This document shows, one piece after another, positions 1 to 10,151 of a stretch of 37,212 bases of DNA. This DNA is from JBDRED01 sp043820025 [NCBI: Elusimicrobiota bacterium] (GTDB taxonomy: Bacteria > RUG730 > JBDRED01), in the NCBI GenBank assembly GCA_043820025.1, contig JBDRED010000014.1, positions 1 to 37,212 of the forward strand. The letters are read 5' to 3'. The notes under the pieces are model-generated. The model worked only from the letters and a program-made list of their open reading frames with translations. It was not told where the DNA came from and made no database searches. Numbering within the stretch: position 1 is the first letter of the stretch; each line of letters opens with the position of its first letter. The position numbers and the translations under genes were made by a program.

Positions 1-2
1 TA

Positions 3-3000
3 GTTTATCTTAGAGAGAAAGATGGGAAATTGTCTATATGGCTCGATGTTGGGAAGAGGGTAGGAGAATTTGACAGGAAAACAGATGTGCGTGTATTTAG
101 CTGTAATCCGGAAAATGAGGGAGTATATGATTGCAGACAAGTTGATCTGCCTAAGGGGTGGAGAATGGAAAAAATCAGCAATACTCTATTTGAATTCAAA
201 GATGGAGATAAATCAATTGGAATGATGGTTTTTAATAATGGGTCTTCAAATCCTTTAAGTTTTCTGGATTGGGCCAAAGCGTCAAAAGAAACTGCGTTAA
301 AATGGCAAAATATAATCCTGCAAGAACAGGAAAATGCAATTGCGGGGCTTGGCAGGAGGATAGGTATTGGCAGCAGCAAAAGCGCTGACTCAGAACCAAA
401 GGCAAAAGAGCCGTTAAATGGTAGATCCCAAACTGCTCTTGTGACAAGGCGCTATCCTCCTACGCTTCGGTCATCGGCAAGAGATGTGTTTTATGATAAA
501 GATGGGCGTATAATAAAAGTAGAATCAGTTGGCGGAGATGGCTCTGCTCTAGTTTATGATCCCAAAGAAGGGGTATATTTGAAATGGCCTGATTTCCTGG
601 ATACTGAAGGTAATGCGATTCGATATATGCTTGACGAGAAAGGCGAGGCAGCTGTTATAACCGGCGTTCCTCTAGATGTGGTCAGCGCAGGAAAGAGAAC
701 ATACGACGAACTTATTAATTTTGCTCCGAAAATTCCTCTGCCAAAGTATGTAGATTCAGCGCCTATGCAGTATCATTTTCCAAGCGTTCCATATCTGTCT
801 GATGATGAGGCAATAGCATTGGTCGAGCGCTTTGACGAACAGTCGCACGCATACTTTCCTGAGACGCGCGGGTTTGAGCATTTCCTGGGAGGCGTAGAAA
901 CAAGAATGCATTCGATATATCTGGGAACAGATGATAAAGAGCAGAAGGTTTATGATCTATATTTAAGATCTGAAGATGGATCTATGAAATATGTTGGAAG
1001 GCAAAAGATGAAAGATACTCCTAATCCTGTTGAGTTTACCTCTAAAGAAGGCTCGCGATGGTGGTTTGAATATCCAAAGATAGAGGATGGATTAAAACAT
1101 ATGAAAAAAGTGTTTTATTGGAATCCGCAAGGCGTGCTGGTGGAATACGATAATGAAAAAAATATGGCGTCTCTATATAATGCAAATCTTCAGTCATCTA
1201 TAGATAACATAGTAGGTTCAAATCCAGAACTTAGGCGGCCGTCAAATCTAAGGTTTTTATACGATGATATGCAGGAGAGTAAAAATCTGCATGAAATGAC
1301 TTTAAATGGCCATAGATATAGGTTAACTGCCATGAAAGGCGCCGCAACATTTCCTATTCAGAATTTGAAAGGAAAAGTTATTGGAAGCGCAGAGATTGAT
1401 ATGAGTTTATTCCCGGATAACCCGGCGGATACGCGTGATATTACAAGAATTATTAAGAGCCAAGAAATTGGCAAATTTACCTGGAAAAAGATAGATAAAA
1501 AAAGATACCGTGTTTCAAGAATCAAAGAGTTTTGGAGCGAGATTGAATATGACGAATTATTTAGGCCTGTTAGGGTTGTTTCGTATCATGAACCGGGCGA
1601 TATAGTAGCAGATATTGTTAGGGACGGGCCTGATGCTGAGACTTATCATTATGTAGATAAAACAGGCGGCAATACGCCATATAAGTTGTGGTTGCATGAT
1701 AATGGAGTAGAGTATTTGAGTGTAAAGAAAGACGAGGTTGGCGAAATAATAGAGTTCTATTTACTGAACTATGATGGCCAGCCTCTGTGGAAATGGGATC
1801 AAGCCTCCCGTAAGCTTGTCAAAAAAGATGTGCTGGATTCCGGAAATAGTGATTATATGGCGCTAAATGAAGAAATAGAACTTACGAGAGCGCCGTCTGA
1901 GGAATATCTGGTAAAGATCGCGCGCCGGTTGACAGCAGGTAAATCTGCCGCATTTTCAGATTTTATTAAAAGCGCGTCGAATAATTCGGGCGCAAAGGCG
2001 GTAACAAATTTTAAAAAAGAAACTTCTTTTAAAAAAAACATTATCATTGCATTGCTTGGGTTTTTGACAATGGAATTAAGTTGTTTTATGTTTACGCCCG
2101 GCCTGTTTAGGCTAAAGATGAGAGGATTTAGGTTATTTTTAAGTCGTCTTTTTGCCGGTCAGCAAGGCGTGAAAGTAAGGCATACGCAGACAGAGGAAGA
2201 TATTACATATGATGTTTATAAAGTAATATTCCCTAATGATGCGCCACAGCAAAGGTATTATAAAATTATAAAAATGCAAAATGAATTCGATCTAAATATA
2301 AAGAAAAATAAAATTTATATGAGCCGGCGGTATTTTGAGTATTTAAAACGAAGCAGAGCGCTTAAGCAGGAAATTAAGAGAATATTAGAGTTAGAAGTCT
2401 CAGGAATATCAGGCGATAAGACTAAAGAATTCAGGTTCAATAAAGCTCGGTTAAAACAAATAGAAAGTATGAAATCAAAAATTGGCGATGAGCGGGTTAA
2501 GCAGTTTGTAGAAGATTGTACGATAGATGCGTTAAAAAGCTCTGATGATGTTTGGGAAACAAAAAAAGAAAAAGCTAATGAATTTACAAAAATTTGGAAT
2601 AGGACAAATCAAATATTACAAAGTGTGGAAAATTGTAAGGATGAAAAAGAAAAATATTTTTCAAGGAAAAATGTTCTGCTTAACGCGTTTAATGTTGGCG
2701 GGTGGGAAGAAATAGAAAAAACTCTAAAGTCAAATGAGATTGAAGAAAATATTGATCCGGCTGTAGTGGGTGAGGCAAACACAGGAGAATCTTCTCTAGA
2801 GAGTATGTATTTAGAAATAGAGAGGCTTTCTCTGTCAGGCCTTTATGAGTTAAATATAAATTTGAAAAGTAAAAGGATAGCGCAAGAGCTGGCAGATGAA
2901 GATTTGAGTAAAAAGGCAATAGAAAAGGAATTCGGACACATTATTTATGGTATGCTGGTGCTAGGAAGAGAGGAGCTCGATATAAATAGCGAAATAAGAA

Positions 3001-6000
3001 ACAAGATTAAGGAGCATAAAGAATTTCTTAAGAACTTTGGCGAACTACATGATATGGATGAAAAATCAGTCAATTATGTTAAAGGCGCGGCGCAGGTTTC
3101 AAAGGTAGTTGTTTATAATCCTCTTTTTAAGTTGCCTGATATTCTAAAGGATTATAAGAGAGATCTTCAAAGAAAAAAATACCTTAGAATGATAGGCAGT
3201 AGTTATTGTTGGACATGCTGTAAAGGAGAATTACAACAATGTATTGGTTTAAGTGATCAAAATATTAACGCTATTCTTAGCTTCTATGATGAAAATACTA
3301 AACCGAAAGAGCATGAACAGATCATGCGGTTTGGGGATACTATATATATCCATAGAGGTTTGTTTGATAGAATAAATAATGAGCCATGGCTTTTGCCAAA
3401 GATAAATGAATATTTAGATCTTATATCTGAATTTTTAAAACAGGAATCAGGAGAGCCGGCCGATAATTTAGAAAATGCCCACAAAAGAGCTGTGGCAGTA
3501 TTGAGCGATATTTTTAAAGATCCTTTTGATGGGTTGAGCGTTTTCGAGAAACAACTTATTCTTAATGAATCTGAGAGAAAATTCTCAATGGATAGCGAGG
3601 CTGACAAAAGAGGCGAGTGGATATTATTGGAAATTGAGAAAGTAAAAAGATGGAAAGCAAAACTTTCTAAGTGCGCTAAATCAAAGAGTAAATTTGCAAA
3701 GGGCCTCGCCAAGTCTATTGGCCTCGGAGAAGAGGATGTTAAAATTCTAAAAGATGATGCTGTTTATGGATCGCAGATGATGTTTGTGTATAAGGGTAAA
3801 TTATATATCACAAAGGAGTATATTGATTTTTTGAGCAATAATCCCGAGAAATCAGAGCAAGCGAAAAATGCGCTTAAGGTACAGAAAGAATATATTTCTT
3901 TTAGAACATTTACAGATATAGCGCAAAAGACAAAAAAGGACGAAGCGGTTATTAAAGACAGCTATGACGGCTTGATTAAAGCAGATCTGAATACCATTGA
4001 GAAATGGTTAGAGCTTATCTGGCAGTCAGCAGTCTCGTCCGAAGTCAAAAAAACATTAAGAGAAAGTTTAGATCATGAGCAGTTTGGACTAAGCGCCGCA
4101 GCAGCTGCCGGAAAAACAGCGAAAAGAAGCGGCGACGGAGCTTCTGAACAGGAAGCCGCTCGAGGTAATGGAATGCCATCTATCAGCTATGTTCAAGTTG
4201 TTTTACCGGCCCGGATATTTTCTGAAGCAGATCAAAAAGCGGTTATCTCTAGGCTGGAATTTTTAACAAATGTAGATAGGTTGTATATCGAAACTTGGGC
4301 AAAAGAAGGATTAAGGCAGGGGCTAACCGTGGATGAGATTGAAGTAATGATAGATAAATTAATACTTAATAAACTCAGATTGAGTTACGCGGGCCTGCGC
4401 GTTAAGGAGGGAGATTTTTTTTATGAAGTAGTTAGTCTTGACAACAGCTTTGCGCATTATCTTGGCAGGGGTTATTATAGCGTAAAAACCGGAGATGAAT
4501 ACAATGTTTATGACAGCATTAATAAAGAGATGATTAAGATAGGAGCTAAATCACATATTAAAATACTACTTAATAAAGAATCTAGATTGTTTATCGCGTT
4601 TCAAAGAGATTTTATGTGGAATACGATTCTTTTATCCAGAGATCTTAGCGTAGGGTTTCAGAGCATATTAAGCAATTTAAAATCTTACGGGGCAGGCGAT
4701 GACAAATGTCCTATAATTTTAATAGTTGGCGCTGATAAAAAAGAATACTTTTTAGTTAGGTCTGAAGATGGAGAAAGGTTTTATGGGCTCTATGGAGAAG
4801 AAATGAGAGTAAAGGACTCCTCTTCTTTGGAAAGGATCACTCCGGGAGAATCAAAAAAGCGTATGAGAACATTTAATGAAAGGGCTTTTCTCTGCGGGTG
4901 TATTCCTCCTATAGGAACCCCTTATGTCTCGACGGGTCTTACAGCTCCCTATATAGCGGAATATTATAATAAGCTGGATTATGATTTATTAAAGCAAAGA
5001 TATATTTCCAATATTCTTAAGCTTACCACAACATATAATGCTAAGTTAATCAGCGGGCTTGAGAATAACAGCGCATTTGCGCATTACGCCTTGGCGCATA
5101 GAAATATTGAGGAATTAAGCGCTATGGAATCCGGGAATGATTTTAGTGCGCTAAGAAAAGATTATGAGGAATCTTTAAGAGAAGATGAGGCCGTCCCGGT
5201 AGAAAGAGCTGAAGAGCCGGAAGCTGTGGCTGAAAAAAGAGAAGAAAGAATGGCTCTTAGCGCTGAAGAAATTACGGCAAAAAAGAAGGAATGGAAACGA
5301 ATTCTCTTTGATGATGAAGAAATTATGAATGAGGATGTGGAAGAGCATTCTCTTTATGCTTTTGGGAGCAGGCTTATAGAGATGTATTATGAACGAAATT
5401 ATTTATCAATAAAAAATGATGACCTCGATATGATAGAATTTTTAAGAGATAATTTAGCTGGTTTGCAATGCTATTTCCAAGACATAACAGCAAATAAATA
5501 TGATACTGCTGTCGGATCCTTTCACGCGAATGGTTATGAGGGCCTTAAAAATATTTTTGGCGAGGGCCTGACAGCATTAAGAGGAACAGCTCTTCTTTTG
5601 GAATTCCAAGCGCGGTATGATCTTGAAACAGTTTCTGAGATGCTGATTGATGATATTGATAAAAAAATAAAGGCATATTTTGTAAAGAGGTTTGATTTGT
5701 CAAATTGGAAGATAAAATATAAGAAGCCTATTATTAAAAAAGAAGGGTTAGGCTCAGAACAGACTCTTCTTTGGATAGATAAAAAAGAAAAGGAGATAAA
5801 CATTACTCTTTCTATGCGCTCAGCTTTAAAGATATTTGCAGAATGTTTGAATGATAAGCAGTTTAATATGTTACTTAATGAAATTGTTGAGCATGAATAC
5901 GGCCATTTGGAAGGCAAGAGCGATGTGGATATGATGAAAAATGCAACAGATGAATTTAAATTATTCCTTGAGATACTGTCGTTAGTTGAATATTTATCAA

Positions 6001-6512
6001 GCATAAGAGAGATTAAAACCCGCGAAGAAAAGGCGTTAGTTTATAAAACATATGTTGAGCTTAAAAAAAATATAGTTAAGTTAAATAATGATGAGTCAAA
6101 AAGTATTATGGAGCATTTCCCCTATCTTGCGGCAGAATTAGAAAAGGTTTGGATAGAATATGGAAAAACAATCAGCCATAGGATAGAAGGCGGAAACAGT
6201 ATAACTAGAATGGAAATGGCAGATGGTATGGTCATAGACGAGATAATGGATGATTTTGGCTTTATACGAGATGTCGTTATGATTGAGCCTCCTGTGATTA
6301 AGGGATTAGAGACAAGTTATTGGATGGAATTAAATGCGCTTGCGCGCAGAGGCCTGCGCGTTCTTATTGACGGAGGCCTTAAGATGTTTAAGGGCGCAGA
6401 GGATGTTGTTAATTTGACTTATAGCATTAGCGAGTTAGTATTGAATCTTAATAAAGAAAGGCCAATAGAGAATAAGTTCAAAAATACAGAACAGATCTTA
6501 TCAGCAGTTTAA
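3..6512 (+). CDS. giant membrane-associated protein with C-terminal HExxH site (5' truncated by window edge)
   Basis: The frame is open from the first complete codon at position 3. A TTG at 30 could serve as a start, but nothing upstream of it is a convincing ribosome site and the frame does not stop, so the gene most likely begins outside the window. At least 2169 residues are present. Counting from position 3, one hydrophobic segment lies at about residues 680-703 (nt 2040-2110), between a beta-rich, Trp/Tyr/Asp-rich N-terminal part and a long helical, Lys/Glu-rich part. A Cys cluster (CWTCC) lies near residue 1067. A low-complexity Ala/Gly linker (nt 4090-4160) and an acidic linker (nt 5170-5260) look like domain boundaries. 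HEYGH at residues 1964-1968 (nt 5892-5906), in the context EIVEHEYGHLEG, is a zincin-type HExxH motif. Short IY(I/M)-x-x-x-Y-like segments recur before it. I do not recognise the whole protein; peptidase activity is an inference from this motif only. Confidence 0.85.
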   Translation, partial: VYLREKDGKLSIWLDVGKRVGEFDRKTDVRVFSCNPENEGVYDCRQVDLPKGWRMEKISNTLFEFKDGDKSIGMMVFNNGSSNPLSFLDWAKASKETALKWQNIILQEQENAIAGLGRRIGIGSSKSADSEPKAKEPLNGRSQTALVTRRYPPTLRSSARDVFYDKDGRIIKVESVGGDGSALVYDPKEGVYLKWPDFLDTEGNAIRYMLDEKGEAAVITGVPLDVVSAGKRTYDELINFAPKIPLPKYVDSAPMQYHFPSVPYLSDDEAIALVERFDEQSHAYFPETRGFEHFLGGVETRMHSIYLGTDDKEQKVYDLYLRSEDGSMKYVGRQKMKDTPNPVEFTSKEGSRWWFEYPKIEDGLKHMKKVFYWNPQGVLVEYDNEKNMASLYNANLQSSIDNIVGSNPELRRPSNLRFLYDDMQESKNLHEMTLNGHRYRLTAMKGAATFPIQNLKGKVIGSAEIDMSLFPDNPADTRDITRIIKSQEIGKFTWKKIDKKRYRVSRIKEFWSEIEYDELFRPVRVVSYHEPGDIVADIVRDGPDAETYHYVDKTGGNTPYKLWLHDNGVEYLSVKKDEVGEIIEFYLLNYDGQPLWKWDQASRKLVKKDVLDSGNSDYMALNEEIELTRAPSEEYLVKIARRLTAGKSAAFSDFIKSASNNSGAKAVTNFKKETSFKKNIIIALLGFLTMELSCFMFTPGLFRLKMRGFRLFLSRLFAGQQGVKVRHTQTEEDITYDVYKVIFPNDAPQQRYYKIIKMQNEFDLNIKKNKIYMSRRYFEYLKRSRALKQEIKRILELEVSGISGDKTKEFRFNKARLKQIESMKSKIGDERVKQFVEDCTIDALKSSDDVWETKKEKANEFTKIWNRTNQILQSVENCKDEKEKYFSRKNVLLNAFNVGGWEEIEKTLKSNEIEENIDPAVVGEANTGESSLESMYLEIERLSLSGLYELNINLKSKRIAQELADEDLSKKAIEKEFGHIIYGMLVLGREELDINSEIRNKIKEHKEFLKNFGELHDMDEKSVNYVKGAAQVSKVVVYNPLFKLPDILKDYKRDLQRKKYLRMIGSSYCWTCCKGELQQCIGLSDQNINAILSFYDENTKPKEHEQIMRFGDTIYIHRGLFDRINNEPWLLPKINEYLDLISEFLKQESGEPADNLENAHKRAVAVLSDIFKDPFDGLSVFEKQLILNESERKFSMDSEADKRGEWILLEIEKVKRWKAKLSKCAKSKSKFAKGLAKSIGLGEEDVKILKDDAVYGSQMMFVYKGKLYITKEYIDFLSNNPEKSEQAKNALKVQKEYISFRTFTDIAQKTKKDEAVIKDSYDGLIKADLNTIEKWLELIWQSAVSSEVKKTLRESLDHEQFGLSAAAAAGKTAKRSGDGASEQEAARGNGMPSISYVQVVLPARIFSEADQKAVISRLEFLTNVDRLYIETWAKEGLRQGLTVDEIEVMIDKLILNKLRLSYAGLRVKEGDFFYEVVSLDNSFAHYLGRGYYSVKTGDEYNVYDSINKEMIKIGAKSHIKILLNKESRLFIAFQRDFMWNTILLSRDLSVGFQSILSNLKSYGAGDDKCPIILIVGADKKEYFLVRSEDGERFYGLYGEEMRVKDSSSLERITPGESKKRMRTFNERAFLCGCIPPIGTPYVSTGLTAPYIAEYYNKLDYDLLKQRYISNILKLTTTYNAKLISGLENNSAFAHYALAHRNIEELSAMESGNDFSALRKDYEESLREDEAVPVERAEEPEAVAEKREERMALSAEEITAKKKEWKRILFDDEEIMNEDVEEHSLYAFGSRLIEMYYERNYLSIKNDDLDMIEFLRDNLAGLQCYFQDITANKYDTAVGSFHANGYEGLKNIFGEGLTALRGTALLLEFQARYDLETVSEMLIDDIDKKIKAYFVKRFDLSNWKIKYKKPIIKKEGLGSEQTLLWIDKKEKEINITLSMRSALKIFAECLNDKQFNMLLNEIVEHEYGHLEGKSDVDMMKNATDEFKLFLEILSLVEYLSSIREIKTREEKALVYKTYVELKKNIVKLNNDESKSIMEHFPYLAAELEKVWIEYGKTISHRIEGGNSITRMEMADGMVIDEIMDDFGFIRDVVMIEPPVIKGLETSYWMELNALARRGLRVLIDGGLKMFKGAEDVVNLTYSISELVLNLNKERPIENKFKNTEQILSAV

Positions 6513-6522
6513 ACTTGTTAAC

Positions 6523-6544
6523 CGGAGCGTGTTTGCAAGCTCCG
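6523..6544 (+). terminator. possible hairpin after the giant gene
   Basis: CGGAGC (6523-6528) pairs with GCTCCG (6539-6544) around a 10-base loop, 10 bases after the stop codon. No T-tract follows, so this is at best a weak or factor-dependent terminator, or only a processing hairpin. Confidence 0.3.
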
Positions 6545-6674
6545 CCCGGCATAGAGAAACGCTCAAACACTACATCATCCCCTATTCATTTGACAATATA
6601 TAATAAAGTATGATACCATCACAAAATACAATAGAAAAGGTTTATGTCTAGAGGTTTTTAACGGAGGCGGAAAG

Positions 6675-8192
6675 GTGCAGGAACTGGATGATTTAAAAAA
6701 ACAAAGATTGGAAAAATTAGAAAAGATAAAGGAGCTTGGAGTTGACCCGTTCCCAAATTTCTTTAAAAGAACGCATTCTATAATTGAAATTAGAGATAAA
6801 TACAATGGCCTTGAGAATGAAAAGATTACTGAGGACAGCGTTGATATTGCCGGCAGAATTGTTTCTATGCGCAAGATGGGAAAAGCCGCGTTTGTTCATA
6901 TCCGCGACTGGACAGGGAAACTGCAGATTTATATAAAAAAGGATGAGGTCGGCGGCGATAATTTTGAGCTGTTTAAGCAGTTTGATATTGGCGATATTAT
7001 AGGCGCCGGCGGCCCGGTGTTCGCTACGCGCACGGGCGAACTCAGTATATTGGCAAAAAAAATTACGCTTTTAACAAAGTCTCTTAAAACTCTGCCTATT
7101 GTAAAGGAAAAGGAGAGCGAGACAGGCGAAACCGTAAAGTTTGACGAAGTGCATGATGTGGAGTTTAGATACAGGCAAAGATATGTTGATTTAAATATTA
7201 ACGATACGACGCGCGAAACGCTTAAAGCGCGGTCATCAATTATTCATTTTCTGCGCACATATCTTATGGATAAAAAATTTATTGAAGTTGAGACTCCGGT
7301 TATGCAGTCTTTGGTAGGCGGAGCCGCGGCAAAGCCGTTTGTTACGCATCATAACGCTTTAGACATGGAATTGTTTTTAAGAATAGCTCCGGAGCTTTAT
7401 TTAAAGAGAATATTAGTCGGCGGAGTGGAAAAGGTTTTTGAGATAGGCCGTAACTTCAGAAACGAAGGAATATCAACGCGGCATAATCCGGAATTTACTA
7501 TGCTGGAGCTTTATGAGGCTTATGCTGATTATAACACAATGATGGATTTGTGCGAGAGTATGCTCAGCGAATGCGTTAAATTTATAAAGAATGGAGATTC
7601 CAATGTCCAATTTGGCGAAACAAAAATAGATTTTACCGCTCCATGGGCGCGTGTAAAACTGGAAGATCTGTTTAAACAGCATGCAGGAATTGATTTTACA
7701 TGGGTAAATGATTTAGAAGGCATCAAAAAGAAGGCTGATGAGATGAGAGTAAAGTATCAGGATAATTCAAGCGCATGCAAAGTTTATGACCACATATTTG
7801 AAGAAAAGATTCAGTCAAAGCTTGTAAATCCCACCTTTGTATATGATTATCCGAAGGCTTGGTCTCCTCTTTCAAAAGAGAATAAAAAAAATCCTGAGAT
7901 TGTCGAACGGTTTGAGCTTTTCATGGCAGGCCAGGAAATAGGGAATGCGTATTCTGAGCTTAATAATCCGATAGAACAAAAAAAACGGATGGAAGCGCAG
8001 GCAAAAGCAAAAGCGTCAGGCGATGAAGAAGCATGTCTTGTAGACGAAGATTATATACGCGCTCTTGAATACGGTTTAGTGCCGTGCGGCGGATTAGGCG
8101 TAGGAATTGACAGGTTTGTGATGCTTCTGACTGATTCGCATTCGATCCGCGACGTTATATTATTCCCGCAGTTAAAGAAAGAGATAAAGTAA
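6675..8192 (+). CDS. lysS: lysyl-tRNA synthetase, class II
   Basis: LysRS charges tRNA-Lys with lysine in the cytoplasm. The 505-residue length is normal for bacterial class II LysRS. An N-terminal OB-fold anticodon-binding domain (about residues 45-155) is followed by the class II catalytic core. Motif 2 is visible as FRNEG at 261-265 with RHNPEFT just after, and motif 3 as GLGVGIDR at 473-480 near the C-terminus. The start is a GTG at 6675. It is preceded at good distance by GGAGG (6663-6667), and no in-frame ATG fits the N-terminus better. The gene lies 29 bp ahead of the reading frame containing the lolC/E-type gene, so they may be co-transcribed. Family assignment is very secure. Confidence 0.97.
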   Translation: MQELDDLKKQRLEKLEKIKELGVDPFPNFFKRTHSIIEIRDKYNGLENEKITEDSVDIAGRIVSMRKMGKAAFVHIRDWTGKLQIYIKKDEVGGDNFELFKQFDIGDIIGAGGPVFATRTGELSILAKKITLLTKSLKTLPIVKEKESETGETVKFDEVHDVEFRYRQRYVDLNINDTTRETLKARSSIIHFLRTYLMDKKFIEVETPVMQSLVGGAAAKPFVTHHNALDMELFLRIAPELYLKRILVGGVEKVFEIGRNFRNEGISTRHNPEFTMLELYEAYADYNTMMDLCESMLSECVKFIKNGDSNVQFGETKIDFTAPWARVKLEDLFKQHAGIDFTWVNDLEGIKKKADEMRVKYQDNSSACKVYDHIFEEKIQSKLVNPTFVYDYPKAWSPLSKENKKNPEIVERFELFMAGQEIGNAYSELNNPIEQKKRMEAQAKAKASGDEEACLVDEDYIRALEYGLVPCGGLGVGIDRFVMLLTDSHSIRDVILFPQLKKEIK

Positions 8193-8248
8193 AAAATATA
8201 TGGGTATAGGCTCTCGATATTATGAGGGTTTGTCTCCCAAAGGATATT

Positions 8249-9460
8249 ATGAATACTTCATTTTTTATCAGCTGGAGATATTTATTTGCGAAACGTAAAC
8301 AGGTATTTATTTCTGTAATAAGCGTAATCTCTATACTCGGAGTTGCGCTGGGTGTTGCCGCTCTTATTGTGACATTGTCAGTGATGAACGGTTTTCAGAC
8401 AGATATTAAGAAAAAGATAGTCTCTGTTAATCCGCATATTATAGTTGTTGATCCTCGTAATGAAGAGATTCTTGAATACGAAAAACTGGAAGACACTATA
8501 AGCGTGATTAAAGAAGTCGAGGGAGTAGCTCCGTTTGTGTATGGCCAGGGAATGCTTAAAAATGGCAGACAGAGCGACGGCGTTGTTCTTAAAGGCATAA
8601 GCGCTCAAGAGATAAATGTGACATCTGTGTTTGATAAGATAAAACATGGAAGTTTCTTGACCAAAGACATAAAAGATGTTGTGATTGGAAATGAGCTCGC
8701 GAAAAAGCTGGACGCGTATGTTGGAGATGAAATTGTTTTTATTTCGCCCGGCGCATCCATTACTTCGTTTGGCAAGGTGCCAAGATGGACTAAGCTTAAT
8801 GTTGTTGGAATTATTGAGACGGGAATGTATGAATACGACGCGCATCTGGCATTAGTAAATATTGAAACAGCGCAAAGCGTGTTTGAAATAGGAAAAGGGA
8901 TAACAGGGCTGGGCGTGCGTATAAAAAACATGTATGACGCCGATATGGTTTCCAAACGTATTATGACAAGGCTTGATAATAAGGTTTGGACAAAAACATG
9001 GCTTAGGACAAACAGCAGTCTTTTTGCTGCGCTTAAGCTTGAGAAAATGGTTATGTTTATTATTTTGATATTGATTATTATTGTCGCTTCATTTGGAATA
9101 ATATCATCGTTAATGCTTATGACAATGGAAAAGACAAGGGATATTGGTATTTTAAAAGCAATGGGCTTGAATCAGAATAAAGTATCGCGAATATTTATGT
9201 ACGAAGGATTGTGCATAGGTTTTATTGGCACCTTTATGGGCGTTGTTCTGGGTTTGGGGTTAGTATATATTTTAGATAAATATAAATTTATTGACCTTCC
9301 TGCTGATATTTATTATCTGACAACATTGCCTGTGCAGGTAAGGTGGATGGATATATCGTTGATTATCGTATGTTCTCTTATTATTTCTCTAATATCTACT
9401 CTATACCCTGCGTATAAAGCAGGGAAATTAGATCCAAGTGTGGCGCTGCGTTATGAATAA
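8249..9460 (+). CDS. lolC: LolC/LolE-type lipoprotein-releasing permease
   Basis: This is the membrane subunit of the LolCDE ABC system, which extracts lipoproteins from the inner membrane for delivery to the outer membrane. I place the start at ATG 8249 (403 residues) rather than the in-frame ATG at 8222. AAAGGA lies at the right spacing before 8249, and the resulting N-terminus (MNTSFFISWRYLF) matches the family. One membrane segment lies at about residues 20-46, followed by a large periplasmic domain. A C-terminal FtsX domain has three membrane segments in about the last 140 residues. The end overlaps the start of the ATPase gene. Only one Lol permease gene is present, so the complex is probably a homodimer (LolC/E hybrid, sometimes called LolF). 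The exact letter C or E cannot be decided from sequence alone. Confidence 0.93.
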   Translation: MNTSFFISWRYLFAKRKQVFISVISVISILGVALGVAALIVTLSVMNGFQTDIKKKIVSVNPHIIVVDPRNEEILEYEKLEDTISVIKEVEGVAPFVYGQGMLKNGRQSDGVVLKGISAQEINVTSVFDKIKHGSFLTKDIKDVVIGNELAKKLDAYVGDEIVFISPGASITSFGKVPRWTKLNVVGIIETGMYEYDAHLALVNIETAQSVFEIGKGITGLGVRIKNMYDADMVSKRIMTRLDNKVWTKTWLRTNSSLFAALKLEKMVMFIILILIIIVASFGIISSLMLMTMEKTRDIGILKAMGLNQNKVSRIFMYEGLCIGFIGTFMGVVLGLGLVYILDKYKFIDLPADIYYLTTLPVQVRWMDISLIIVCSLIISLISTLYPAYKAGKLDPSVALRYE

Positions 9461-10148
9461 AGAAAACGTTATTTTAAAAACAGAAGGACTTAGCAAAGTA
9501 TATGTGTCGTCTAAAGAGACCGCGCATACTGCGCTTAGTAATATTGATCTTGAGATAAATGAAGGCGAGAGAATTATTATCTTGGGGCCATCAGGCGCCG
9601 GGAAGAGCACTCTTCTGCATCTTTTAGGAGGGCTGGACAGGCCGACAGACGGGCAGGTATTTTTTAGAGATAAAGAAATTGTGTGCGATAATGATAAATT
9701 TATTTCAAAGATTAGAAATGAAAATTTTGGATTTATTTTTCAGTTCCATCATTTACTGCCGGAGTTTACGGTTTTGGAAAATTTAATGATGCCGGGCAGG
9801 TTTTATGGCAAGTATGAAGAAGGTGTGTTATTCGACAGAGCTTTGGATTTGTTGTCCCAGGTTGATTTAATTGAGCACAAGGATAATTTCCCTCAGGAAC
9901 TTTCCGGAGGAGAACAACAGCGCGTTGCTGTGATTCGCGCGCTTATGAATGACCCGGATGTGATTTTTGCCGATGAGCCTACGGGAAATTTAGACCAGAG
10001 AAATAGAGAACGCGTATATGAGATACTTTGGGAAAAGGTTAAGCGCGAAAAGAAGACGCTTGTATTGGTGACGCATGATGAAGAGGCCGGGGATAATGAC
10101 ACAAGGCGCGTGCATTTAGTAGACGGAAAGTTAGCTTTTGGAGGTTAA
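9453..10148 (+). CDS. lolD: LolD-type ABC transporter ATP-binding protein
   Basis: ATPase partner of the upstream permease, on the cytoplasmic face of the inner membrane. The start is ATG 9453, overlapping the permease stop by 8 bp, which suggests translational coupling. A GTG at 9438 in the same frame is possible but would only add residues encoded by the overlapping permease end. The protein is 231 residues, the usual LolD/MacB ATPase size. The Walker A motif GPSGAGKS is at 45-52, the Q-loop glutamine lies in FQFHH, the signature LSGGEQQR is at 150-157 and the Walker B segment VIFADEP is at 170-176, with the D-loop and H-loop histidine (VTHDEE) after it. The LolD call rests on the adjacent LolC/E-type permease; a MacB-like exporter is less likely. 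Confidence 0.94.
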   Translation: MNKENVILKTEGLSKVYVSSKETAHTALSNIDLEINEGERIIILGPSGAGKSTLLHLLGGLDRPTDGQVFFRDKEIVCDNDKFISKIRNENFGFIFQFHHLLPEFTVLENLMMPGRFYGKYEEGVLFDRALDLLSQVDLIEHKDNFPQELSGGEQQRVAVIRALMNDPDVIFADEPTGNLDQRNRERVYEILWEKVKREKKTLVLVTHDEEAGDNDTRRVHLVDGKLAFGG

Positions 10149-10151
10149 GGG

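Noticed and set aside
6590-6614. Promoter for lysS: TTGACA (6590-6595) and TATGAT (6609-6614)
   Set aside because: The spacer is only 13 bp, too short for a sigma-70 promoter. A better-spaced -10 box after TTGACA is not convincing, so I do not annotate it, although lysS needs a promoter near here.
9438-9452. GTG start for lolD upstream of ATG 9453
   Set aside because: It would add five residues from the overlapping permease end; the family N-terminus fits the ATG.
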